33,011 nucleotides of DNA, taken from positions 1 through 33,011 of the forward strand of contig DAIDHZ010000021.1 in assembly GCA_027451825.1 (NCBI GenBank). Reading direction: 5' to 3'. Positions 23,980-31,529 of the stretch are shown in pieces; within the stretch, counting starts at the first letter, position 1; each line of letters starts with the position of its first letter. The notes below the pieces were generated by a model that was not told where the DNA came from, searched no databases, and saw only the letters and a program-made list of their open reading frames with translations. The position numbers and the translations under genes were made by a program. This stretch comes from Chlamydiota bacterium. Lineage in GTDB: Bacteria; Chlamydiota; Chlamydiia; Chlamydiales; SM23-39.

Positions 23980-26106
23980 TTACTTAAGTTGTACTCTGCC
24001 AAGAGGTTGAATGCGGATATCGGGGACGATTTCTTGGTTTGAGATGACAGGTAGGTCGGGGAATTCTCCTTCGACGAGTTTGCGTACGAATCTGCGTACA
24101 TCGATGGCGGTGAGAAGAACGGGAGGCTGCGCTCCTTGAGGCGCCGGTTGAATGGTGGTTCGCATAGAGTGAAGAATCATTTGCACAGTGTCTGGATCAA
24201 GAGCAAGATAGGATCCGGCCGATGTTTGTTTGATCGCTCCTCGAATAAGATCTTCAATTTCAGGATCCAAAAGATAGACAGAAAGAATCGATTGTCCTAA
24301 AGAGTATTTGTAGCTGATGTAGCGTTTTAAAGAAGACCGAACGTATTCGGTGAGAATGATGGTGTCTTTTTCACTTTGCGCCCATTCGCTTAAAGCTTCC
24401 AAGATGGTTCTTGTATCTTTGATCGAAATTTGTTCTTGAACCAATCTACGCAGGATTTCTGTGAGTTTTTGTAAAGGAACAAGTCTTGTCACTTCTTTGA
24501 CAAGATCGGGGAATGATTTTTCGATAAATTCGAGCATGGCTCTGGCTTCTTGAATGCCGATGAATTCGCTTGCATATTGACGATAGAAACGAGATAGATG
24601 AAGGATGATCACTTCAAGTGCTGTCCAAAAACGGATTTTGGCTCTTTGTAAAATATCTTGATATTTTTCATCGACCCAAAGAGCCGGCATTCCAAAAGAG
24701 CTTTTGGAAACTGTGAAAGGGATGTTGTAGCGTTTTAGAGTCTCTTCGGTTTCATTGGTGAGCAAATTCTTTAAAAAGACTTTCCCGCGGATAATCGGTA
24801 CTTCATTGAGGTGGATGGCATATTCGGAGGGTTCTAAAGAGGGCGATTCGGTACGGACGTGAACTCCGGGGAAGCGAACTCCTAAATCTTGATAGAGTGC
24901 ATGGCGCATTTTGGGGATCATTTGATCGATGAAGGTAAGTCCTTGCTTGTCTTTGCGCAAAATTTGAGAAATTGCAGATCCGACTTCCAAAACAACAGGA
25001 AGAGTGAGTGCAAATTCTTCAGCGCCTCCGGCAACGACTGCATGTCCGGGGATTTCTTCTGCCATGGGAGAAATGCCGGCAGCGGCTTTTGCTGCAAGTC
25101 TTTTAGAGCTCTTTAAAAAGACAAACCCAATAGAACCAACAATGGATGAGAGAATTAAAAATGGCCAAGCCGGGAATCCAGGGATCAGCGCCATCCCGAA
25201 AAGAACACCTCCGGCAATGGCGAGCGCTTTCGGTTGTTTTAAGATTTGTTCCGAGATTTCTTTTCCGAGGTTTGTGTCTTTTTTATCACTCGATACACGC
25301 GTTGTGACAATACCTGCAGTGATTGCAATCATGAGAGAGGGAATTTGCGTGACAAGACCATCGCCAATGGAAAGAAGGGTATATATTTTGGCGGATTGAG
25401 CAAGCGACATGTGATGCTGAGAGACCCCAATGATGAGCCCTCCAATGATGTTGATCACGGCGATGACAATCCCTGCAATGGCATCTCCTTTGACGAACTT
25501 CATCGCTCCGTCCATGGCTCCATAGAGTTGGCTTTCTTTGGTCAGCCCAAGTCTTAAGTCTCTTGCCTGTTGTTGATCAATGATTCCGCTACGCAAGTCT
25601 GCATCGATGGACATTTGCTTTCCCGGCATCGCATCAAGGGTAAATCGAGCGGCCACCTCAGCAACCCTCTCAGCACCTTTTGTCACAACAATGAATTGGA
25701 CGATGGTGATGATTAAGAAAACAACGCCTCCAACTACATAGTTTCCTCCGACGACAAATGTTCCGAAGGCATGAATGATGCGTCCTGCATTGTGATGTAA
25801 GAGAATTTGCCTTGTCGATGAAATATTAACGCCTAGTCTGTAGAGAGTTGTGATGAGAAGAAGGGAGGGGAAGATCGATAAGTGAACTGCTTTTTGAATA
25901 TAAAGAGCCACAAAAAGAATGGAAATCGAAACAGCTAAGTTGATTGTAATGAGGATATCGATGACATTGGGGGGTACCGGGAAGATGAGCATCATGATGA
26001 TGGCAATGATGATCGTTGCGAGCATCAGATCGCTAGATCGGGAAACGGTAGCAAGAGCTCTTTCGCCGCCCAGAGTTCGATAGATCGTTTCGAAAATTTT
26101 ATTCAC
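23980..26106 (-). CDS. sctV: Type III secretion export gate protein SctV (CdsV)
   Basis: SctV forms the nonameric export gate of the injectisome. The protein is 708 residues, starting at GTG (26104-26106) with an AAAAGGTGAAG ribosome-binding site. The N-terminal half has about eight membrane helices (from residue 28 to about 320). The FHIPEP family signature region is present: LYRLGVNISSTRQIL (89-102), KGAERVAEVAARFTLDAMPG (143-162) and SIDADLRSGIID (166-177). The cytosolic C-terminal domain includes the conserved PDLVKEVTRLVPLQKLTEILRRL stretch. In Chlamydia this gene adjoins sctU and copN; here both junctions are split by glyco-genes. An element A copy lies 23 bases upstream of the start. 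Confidence 0.96.
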   Translation of the reverse strand: MNKIFETIYRTLGGERALATVSRSSDLMLATIIIAIIMMLIFPVPPNVIDILITINLAVSISILFVALYIQKAVHLSIFPSLLLITTLYRLGVNISSTRQILLHHNAGRIIHAFGTFVVGGNYVVGGVVFLIITIVQFIVVTKGAERVAEVAARFTLDAMPGKQMSIDADLRSGIIDQQQARDLRLGLTKESQLYGAMDGAMKFVKGDAIAGIVIAVINIIGGLIIGVSQHHMSLAQSAKIYTLLSIGDGLVTQIPSLMIAITAGIVTTRVSSDKKDTNLGKEISEQILKQPKALAIAGGVLFGMALIPGFPAWPFLILSSIVGSIGFVFLKSSKRLAAKAAAGISPMAEEIPGHAVVAGGAEEFALTLPVVLEVGSAISQILRKDKQGLTFIDQMIPKMRHALYQDLGVRFPGVHVRTESPSLEPSEYAIHLNEVPIIRGKVFLKNLLTNETEETLKRYNIPFTVSKSSFGMPALWVDEKYQDILQRAKIRFWTALEVIILHLSRFYRQYASEFIGIQEARAMLEFIEKSFPDLVKEVTRLVPLQKLTEILRRLVQEQISIKDTRTILEALSEWAQSEKDTIILTEYVRSSLKRYISYKYSLGQSILSVYLLDPEIEDLIRGAIKQTSAGSYLALDPDTVQMILHSMRTTIQPAPQGAQPPVLLTAIDVRRFVRKLVEGEFPDLPVISNQEIVPDIRIQPLGRVQLK

Positions 26107-26129
26107 TTTGCTTCACCTTTTGAAGTCTC

Positions 26130-26294
26130 TATACCGAAAAAAATTCAAGAATCGGTTTTGGGCGGTGTCGGCTTTATCTCAAAATTCGGATTCTCACTCG
26201 TGCCTTGCCCATTGGGCAATGGTCACTCGCTCCGAATGCAAATTTTGAGAAGCCTCCTTGCCCAAGTCCCGATTCTTGAATCATTTTCGGTATA
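26130..26294. mobile_element. Palindromic element A, copy 2 (short form), in the sctV leader
   Basis: The element is 165 bp, TATACCG to CGGTATA, with the same arms and inner TTGCCCATTGGGCAA hairpin as copy 1 but without the 46-base segment. It ends 23 bases from the sctV GTG, so any sctV promoter is either in this element, upstream of it, or between element and gene. Confidence 0.9.
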
Positions 26295-26365
26295 TTGGTA
26301 AGTTATCAAGTATTGTGAATATTTTCATTTCAAATGTTTTTTGATCCGCTGTCTTAGAAAACTTT

Positions 26366-27316
26366 TCATCTGCGAATATCTAGGTAAAATTGTAACAAGG
26401 GACGGTTTTGTATGACTTGTTTTACGTAATTTTCTTCACACCAATATTCCCAAAACTGTCCGATAGGCTTACAACCTAAGCTCCAAGCTAGAATTGATAA
26501 ACTAAGCTCTTCAGGATACCATGATATACAAGGGATGACTTGTTCAGTGGCCTGATGCCAATATTCTAAGAGTCTTAGAGTCAAAGGATCTTCCATGTTG
26601 AACCCGAGAATGCCTGCGGGAAGATGAGGAATGGAAGGATAGACTTCGGGTGTGATCCCAAGCGCTTTTGATGCTTCAAGACGAGGAAGTGGATTCATAT
26701 CATGAAGGGTTCCGGCTGATAAGAAAAAGGACCCGTTTTCTTTGATTTTTTGAAAGATTGTTTCAAGGTTTGTTAGAGGGTGCATGGCGGAATCAATCCA
26801 GAGGACTTCTTTGTATCCGAGATTTTTAGCTTCTTGTAAAAAGGCGACTTTAAAAGCATAAGGAACGTGACAGATTTTTAATCCGCCATTTTCTGTATTC
26901 GGAAAGCCTCCGATTCTTACTAAGACATGTCCACTATATCCGCAGTCTTTTAATTCTTTGAGAACAAGGTATACTTTGTCGTAATAAATTCCATTGAAAG
27001 ATCCAAAGAGCAAAATGCAACGCTTAGAAGTTTCTTCTCTGACGTTGAAACTGTATTTTTCAAAAGTTGGCATTTCGTGATTGGGGCCGAGTAATTTAAA
27101 ATTCAAGATGCGGTTATACCGACTGTCAGCGCTCAGCACCTCTAAATAAGGTCTTTGGGTATGTAAATAGAGCTCGATTCGCTTGTAATCATCGAAGGTT
27201 GGATGATTTATATCGGGAATTGAATCCCATAGTTTCTCTAAATTGAGATCGTAAAAAGCTTCAAGCGAATAAATGAAGAGGAGTAAGAAAAACGAGATTG
27301 TTTTTTTTGTTGTCAT
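26366..27316 (-). CDS. Exported glycosyltransferase-like protein (GT-A type)
   Basis: The protein is 316 residues. Residues 1-20 are a signal-peptide-like segment (MTTKKTISFFLLLFIYSLEA). The later part has a nucleotide-sugar transferase look: CILLFGSFNGIYYDKVYLVL (100-119), KVAFLQEAKNLGYKEVLWIDSAMHPLTNL (the strand ending WIDSAM at 173-178 occupies the D-x-D position as D-S-A), and SAGTLHD. No exact family is recognised. It is upstream of the SctV gene on the same strand, with element A copies on both sides. As with its neighbours, a signal peptide on a sugar-nucleotide enzyme is odd. Confidence 0.6.
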   Translation of the reverse strand: MTTKKTISFFLLLFIYSLEAFYDLNLEKLWDSIPDINHPTFDDYKRIELYLHTQRPYLEVLSADSRYNRILNFKLLGPNHEMPTFEKYSFNVREETSKRCILLFGSFNGIYYDKVYLVLKELKDCGYSGHVLVRIGGFPNTENGGLKICHVPYAFKVAFLQEAKNLGYKEVLWIDSAMHPLTNLETIFQKIKENGSFFLSAGTLHDMNPLPRLEASKALGITPEVYPSIPHLPAGILGFNMEDPLTLRLLEYWHQATEQVIPCISWYPEELSLSILAWSLGCKPIGQFWEYWCEENYVKQVIQNRPLLQFYLDIRR

Positions 27317-27340
27317 GCTGACTTGGAAAGAGTAAATTGC

Positions 27341-27458
27341 TATATCGAAAATGATTCAAGAATCGGGAAATGAGGACGAAGCTTCGCTTCTCCGTAATGC
27401 GAGTTTTGAAGAAAAGCCGGCGCTGTCAAAAACCGATTCTTGAATTATTTTCTGTATA
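27341..27458. mobile_element. Palindromic element A, copy 5 (shortened, inverted)
   Basis: The element is 118 bp, with left end TATATCGAAAATGATTCAAG and right end CCGATTCTTGAATTATTTT then CTGTATA. It keeps part of the 46-base segment in reverse orientation but has lost the central TTGCCC hairpin. It fills the gap between two divergent glyco-genes. Confidence 0.85.
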
Positions 27459-27486
27459 GAACATCGTAACGACTTTTAGAAATTTC

Positions 27487-28170
27487 ATGAAGAAAAAAAT
27501 CTCTTTTTTGTTTTGGGTTATTTTATCTTGTAAAGCATTCTCTTTAGATTCTCAGATTTATGTGATTCATACAGCGGCTTTGATCTCTGATTGGTATGAA
27601 ATGAGAAAAGAAGAATACATCGCTTCTCTCAAAATGACTACAGAATATGGTTATCAGCCTTACGTTTTTGAGGCTTGTCATCCTGGTTCTCCTTCCTTCT
27701 TTGAAGAGTATACAGACAAGATTTGTTATACGAATGTGAATGATTATCGGTTGAGAAATAAAGGAGTGAATGAGGGAAGATCTTTGATCGAGGGTTTTCA
27801 TTTTTTCCAATTTAAAGATGATGATATGATCATTAAACTCACAGGTAGATATTGGTTTAACTGTCGTGATTTTTTACAGCTTGTTGAAGATCATCCTGAA
27901 ATTGATGCATTTGTTCGATTTACTCCCAATCATCCTTGCGCTGAACATATGATTACGGGATGTTTTGCGATGCGTTATAAGCTGTTTAAAGAGATGCTTG
28001 AAAGTTTTGATTATTCTAAAATGGAAGAAGAACTCATTGATTTTGAACGTATGGTTGGGTCTTTTGTTTTGCAGTTGCCTGCTCGTCAGTATCGGGTCAT
28101 GTATGTGAACAAACTTGGTATTACTTCTAATATTGGTGGTTTTTTTCCTCCTATTTATACATGTTGGTGA
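27487..28170 (+). CDS. Exported small glycosyltransferase-like protein (KLTGRY type)
   Basis: The protein is 227 residues with a signal-peptide-like start (MKKKISFLFWVILSCKAFS). A short GT-A-like core follows: IYVIHTAALISDWYEMRKEEY, then a DDD triplet at 111-113 with IIKLTGRYWFN (115-125). A KLTGRY or KLSGRY stretch after an Asp cluster is found in bacterial capsule/LPS glycosyltransferases of the WavE type. The acidic cluster could bind metal. The end overlaps the next gene by a few bases, so the two are co-translated. The acceptor is unknown. Confidence 0.65.
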   Translation: MKKKISFLFWVILSCKAFSLDSQIYVIHTAALISDWYEMRKEEYIASLKMTTEYGYQPYVFEACHPGSPSFFEEYTDKICYTNVNDYRLRNKGVNEGRSLIEGFHFFQFKDDDMIIKLTGRYWFNCRDFLQLVEDHPEIDAFVRFTPNHPCAEHMITGCFAMRYKLFKEMLESFDYSKMEEELIDFERMVGSFVLQLPARQYRVMYVNKLGITSNIGGFFPPIYTCW

Positions 28171-28175
28171 TGATT

Positions 28176-29033
28176 ATGAAAAAAAAGTCTTTTTTAATTT
28201 GTTTGTTGGTTTTTTTTGATGTTCAAGCATTCCATTTTTATCAATCTGTTGAAACTTTAAGTAAAATTACGGAGATCATTACTAAACAAGAAAAAGGAAT
28301 CTATTTGAGATTTGGAGATGGAGATGTGGTATTGGCCAATGGACAAAATGATAGTAATCAGCAATGGAATGCTGATTTGCAAAAAGAGATGAGGGAGGCT
28401 TTTGCGTTCAATGGATCGAATGTTCTCAAATGTTTGCCCTTGGGATGTCGGGAATTGGGAGGATTTGAAGAAGGAATGTTCCCGGGAAATCATGAACAGT
28501 CTTATGAATGGTGTGTTGATATATTGCATTTAGCTTCGGGAATCTGGAATGGGGAAATGAAAGATATTTATTCTATGACTGCATTGGCTCATTGCGCGAC
28601 GAATCGATTGAATGTTTGTCTTGAATTTTTAAAGTTTTTAAAACACTCCGGTTGTGCTGTTCTTGTGGGCAATTGTAATATTCCGGCTTATGTTCGTGAA
28701 TTATTGTTTGGTTCGGATTGTCAATTTGTTCCTACTCCAGCTCAAAATTCTTATTTAGAGATTGATCGTATTGAGAAGGATTGCTGTGGAATCATTCAGA
28801 AAGTTCCGGGCTACAAGGTGATTGTCACTTCGATGGGGTGCTCGGGAAGAGTTTTGCAAAAGAGACTTTGGCATAAGTTTGATGATATCTTTCTTTTTGA
28901 TTTTGGAAGTTTAATGGATGCGATTTGTGGATGGGATACAAGAGAGTGGATTCATGTGCTTCATTTTGATCATCATCAGTTTTTGCGGATCTTAGAAAAA
29001 GAGCTTATGCCAAATAGGATAAATAACTTTTGA
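28176..29033 (+). CDS. Exported GT-D-type glycosyltransferase homologue
   Basis: The protein is 285 residues from the ATG at 28176, chosen because it gives an MKKK signal peptide like its neighbour (MKKKSFLICLLVFFDVQA). ATGs at 28161 and 28170 are also possible, and the latter overlaps the upstream stop as TGATG. The core matches the GT-D (DUF1792) fold: GIYLRFGDGDVVLANGQND (41-59; the R-x-G-D-G-[DE] motif), NQQWNADLQKEMREAF, and later CAVLVGNCNIPAYV and VTSMGCSGRVLQKRLW. GT-D enzymes transfer glucose onto glycans in streptococcal serine-rich protein glycosylation. All motif acids are present, so it may be active. Confidence 0.75.
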   Translation: MKKKSFLICLLVFFDVQAFHFYQSVETLSKITEIITKQEKGIYLRFGDGDVVLANGQNDSNQQWNADLQKEMREAFAFNGSNVLKCLPLGCRELGGFEEGMFPGNHEQSYEWCVDILHLASGIWNGEMKDIYSMTALAHCATNRLNVCLEFLKFLKHSGCAVLVGNCNIPAYVRELLFGSDCQFVPTPAQNSYLEIDRIEKDCCGIIQKVPGYKVIVTSMGCSGRVLQKRLWHKFDDIFLFDFGSLMDAICGWDTREWIHVLHFDHHQFLRILEKELMPNRINNF

Positions 29034-29125
29034 TTTAAGCGCGTCAAAAGGTCAAAAATCGACGATCGTAAATAGATGCATTATAGTGAACTTCACCTGT
29101 AAAACATCTCTTTTTCTCGATCGTT

Positions 29126-29337
29126 TATACCGAAAAAAAATCAAGAATCGGTTTTGGGCGGTGTCGGCTTTATCTCAAAATTCGGATTCTCACTCGTGCC
29201 TTGCCCATTGGGCAATGGTCACTCGCTCCGAATGCAAATTTTGAGAAGCCTCCTTGCCCAATGGCGAGAAACTCGCTATTTTAGGCGAAGCAATGCTTCG
29301 TCTTCCATTTCCCGATTCTTGAATCATTTTCGGTATA
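29126..29337. mobile_element. Palindromic element A, copy 3 (long form)
   Basis: The element is 212 bp, TATACCG to CGGTATA, nearly identical to copy 1, including the 46-base segment and the TTGCCCATTGGGCAA core. It lies between the plus-strand GT-D gene and the convergent minus-strand glycosyltransferase. A 14-base spacer separates it from element B copy 1. The rest of the 29034-29429 gap holds no gene that I can see. Confidence 0.9.
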
Positions 29338-29351
29338 TTTTTGGACGCCGT

Positions 29352-29525
29352 TATACCGCTCGTGAATCAAGAATCGGTTCTGGCGTCGTCGGACAGCCAC
29401 AACATTTGAGCCCGCCTGCATCACTCAACTTACTTAAGTTGGGGTTGCTTCGGCGCCAATTTCGTTTGGCTCAAATGGCGGGCGCCTCCTTGCCATATTC
29501 CGATTCTTGATTCACTCCCGGTATA
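29352..29525. mobile_element. Palindromic element B, copy 1, overlapping a gene end
   Basis: The element is 174 bp, with ends TATACCGCTCGTGAATCAAG and CTTGATTCACTCCCGGTATA. It shares the AATCAAGAATCGG block with element A. The inner part includes CAACTTACTTAAGTTGGGG. On the minus strand it supplies the last 30 or so codons and the stop of the adjoining glycosyltransferase gene. Confidence 0.9.
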
Positions 29526-30386
29526 CCGAGGAACCAAAGTTGGAAAATATGTAAATACATGTGCTGATGTATTGTTAAATCGATAAAGAGGGGTAATATC
29601 GATTTTAAGTCCTGCATTGAATTGATCGAGAAGAATACGTGTAGGAAGATTGATATGTTTTGTTTCTGTTGTTGTGCTTACGATATTGAGAGGGATGTTT
29701 AAAACTTTAGAGGTTTCATAGCAAAGACCTATGAGTTCTAAATTTTTTTCATTGAACTGATCTTCTAGATAATTCGGATTGGAAAATGAGACTTTTCTAA
29801 AGTGATTTTCTAAGTCTTTTTTTCGATAAATCGTCATGTCTACAGTATTCGGGTAAGCCCAGTTTCCAATGCCGGTTTTAAATTGCCATGAATAGATATG
29901 TTCTTGGACTTGATGGAGTTCTGGAATTCCTTCATGTTGACCTGACGACCAACAATCATCAATATTTTGTCCCAATCTTAGATAAAATCCATAAGCATGG
30001 GTTTTTTCGAGGAACTGACTGCATTCTGCAAAATCGATGGAATCGGTGACGATCATATCATCGACTGCAAATGTTACATAGTTAGATGAATTGGATCTAA
30101 ATGTTTCATTAATGACAAGTGATTGAAAATCATAAGGAGGGTTGATTTGCTCTAGAAATCTTACTTTCGGGAAATCGTGAGAGACGACTGCATATGCATT
30201 TTTGTAATTGTTGTCACTATAGCGATAGATGACTGAAGTTTGATGGATGCCCGTTGAATGATGATGCAAAGATTCTAATAAAGCATAAAGCTGCATCGGA
30301 CGATCATATGAAAATATGATCACATCTACATCCTGAGATGCGTAGCATTGGTTCAAGAAAAATATACAAAAAATGATGAGTCTCAT
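29430..30386 (-). CDS. Exported GT2-like glycosyltransferase with element-derived C-terminus
   Basis: The protein is 318 residues. Residues 1-17 look like a signal peptide (MRLIIFCIFFLNQCYAS). A GT2/GT-A type domain follows: DVDVIIFSYDRPMQLYALLESL (19-40), then a VDD motif (FAVDDMIV, 106-113) in the D-x-D position, and YGFYLRLGQNIDDC. From about residue 287 (RYTGSESRIGIW onward) the protein is read from element B copy 1, ending at a TAA in the element. The native C-terminus has thus been replaced or truncated. The ribosome-binding site (AAGAGG, five bases before ATG) lies in the end arm of the palindrome at 30387-30558. Confidence 0.7.
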   Translation of the reverse strand: MRLIIFCIFFLNQCYASQDVDVIIFSYDRPMQLYALLESLHHHSTGIHQTSVIYRYSDNNYKNAYAVVSHDFPKVRFLEQINPPYDFQSLVINETFRSNSSNYVTFAVDDMIVTDSIDFAECSQFLEKTHAYGFYLRLGQNIDDCWSSGQHEGIPELHQVQEHIYSWQFKTGIGNWAYPNTVDMTIYRKKDLENHFRKVSFSNPNYLEDQFNEKNLELIGLCYETSKVLNIPLNIVSTTTETKHINLPTRILLDQFNAGLKIDITPLYRFNNTSAHVFTYFPTLVPRYTGSESRIGIWQGGARHLSQTKLAPKQPQLK

Positions 30387-30558
30387 TAGACCTCTTGCGT
30401 AACTAAAGTTCTGTCGATTTTCGGAATTATTTTGGCCGATTTTTAATTAAAATTTCAGGGATCATATACGAAAGTTGATATGACCTCTGAAATTTTAATC
30501 GAAAGTCGGCTCAAAAGAATCCGAAAATCGACGACTCCCTAGTTACGCAAGAGGTCTA
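30387..30558. mobile_element. Palindromic element F between two exported glyco-genes
   Basis: The element is 172 bp with 19-base perfect terminal inverted repeats, TAGACCTCTTGCGTAACTA and its complement. Inner arms also pair (GTCGATTTTCGG with CCGAAAATCGAC, and ATTAAAATTTCAG with CTGAAATTTTAAT). It begins at the base next to the downstream gene's ATG and ends two bases from the upstream gene's stop. The sequence is unrelated to A, B, D and G apart from TA ends. It could form one long hairpin and affect transcription between the genes. Confidence 0.8.
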
Positions 30559-30560
30559 TT

Positions 30561-31394
30561 TTATTTCCAGATAATTAAGTAATTACATGGATGTGTCTGT
30601 GGATTTTCTGCATGTTCTTCCCAAGGGATTTGATAACGAGTTAACTGATCTAGAATTGTAGGTTTGATTGCATATAAAAATCCTTGAGGCCTATTGAGGG
30701 GAACAACATTGCATGTTAGGTAGCCTCTCTTGGAGTGACTTAAAATATGTTCAATGTAGTATTTTTGCGTTTGGAATGTACATTCTGAAAAAGCATAATT
30801 ACTAATGACGAGGTCGAATGTTTCTTGGAACGTCGATTCATCGGGTGTTGCGAATTCAACGTTTCGTACGTTCATTTCATGAAGAAATCGTTGGGTCAAT
30901 AATAGAGGTCCTTCCAAGTCAATGATTGTGTATTTTTTAAAATGAAATAGATCTGCAATAATTTTACATTGTCCGCCATATCCGCCTCCAATTTCAATGA
31001 TTGAAAAATGATCTAGGTTGCCGAATTGTTTTTTTAGATCGGAAGCTATTTTTAAATATCGTAAAGTGGTGGGCGAAATCATTCCGGTTTCTTTATAAAA
31101 ATAGGTTTTTGGATTGCCGATCTGATCATTTTTTTTGAAAAGGTCGATTTGGTCGAGGAGTTCTGGGGTTTGACGTTTAATTTCATCCAGGTATTTTCTG
31201 CCTTGTTCAAAGGTTACATGTTCTAAAACAGATACATAAATAGGATGCCTTTTAAATTGAGAAAATAAAGCTTCATTTTGAGCTGCTTGCGCACAAAATT
31301 CTGGATATAAATTGTCATCTGTTGTGCTTGTAGGAATCTGGCAGTATGCAGATGTATAAAAAGCAAGAATGAAAAAAGCTGAAAACAGTTTCAT
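30561..31394 (-). CDS. Exported SAM-dependent methyltransferase-like protein
   Basis: The protein is 277 residues from the ATG at 31392-31394, with an AAGAGA ribosome-binding site; a longer frame reads 37 basic residues of doubtful value. Residues 1-18 are a signal peptide (MKLFSAFFILAFYTSAYC), possibly a lipoprotein-like Cys18. The core is a Rossmann methyltransferase: SIIEIGGGYGGQCKII (131-146, motif I), KYTIIDLEGP (154-163, acidic motif II), and DLVISNYAFSEC (194-205). It resembles the putative sugar O-methyltransferase group. SAM is cytosolic, so export is unexpected. It is overlapped at its start by a 43-codon frame and lies between sctU and the glycosyltransferases. Confidence 0.75.
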   Translation of the reverse strand: MKLFSAFFILAFYTSAYCQIPTSTTDDNLYPEFCAQAAQNEALFSQFKRHPIYVSVLEHVTFEQGRKYLDEIKRQTPELLDQIDLFKKNDQIGNPKTYFYKETGMISPTTLRYLKIASDLKKQFGNLDHFSIIEIGGGYGGQCKIIADLFHFKKYTIIDLEGPLLLTQRFLHEMNVRNVEFATPDESTFQETFDLVISNYAFSECTFQTQKYYIEHILSHSKRGYLTCNVVPLNRPQGFLYAIKPTILDQLTRYQIPWEEHAENPQTHPCNYLIIWK

Positions 31395-31522
31395 AAATTC
31401 TCTTGTAGTTTTTCTATGATGAATTGATGGTCTTTTTCTTTGAGATCGAGAGTTTCGAGTTTTGAAAGCACGTCTTTCGAAAAAACGCTTGGATGAATCC
31501 AACAATAGTTTATTATTTTCAT
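31391..31522 (-). CDS. Small ORF overlapping the methyltransferase start
   Basis: This is a 43-residue frame starting MKIINYCWIHPSVFSKDV and ending in an acidic amphipathic helix (KEKDHQFIIEKLQENL). Its stop overlaps the ATG of the methyltransferase gene (ATGA), and it begins eight bases after the sctU stop. The junction looks like translational coupling. It may be a genuine leader gene or the decayed end of a larger gene. No family is recognised. Confidence 0.4.
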   Translation of the reverse strand: MKIINYCWIHPSVFSKDVLSKLETLDLKEKDHQFIIEKLQENL

Positions 31523-31529
31523 ATTGATT

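Noticed and set aside
29040..29075. Possible remnant of palindrome F (CAAAAATCGACGA stretch)
   Set aside because: The match is only about a dozen bases with gaps, too short to claim.
29154..29510. 118-codon plus-strand frame
   Set aside because: It consists entirely of elements A and B and their spacer; there is no ribosome-binding site or separate coding signal.
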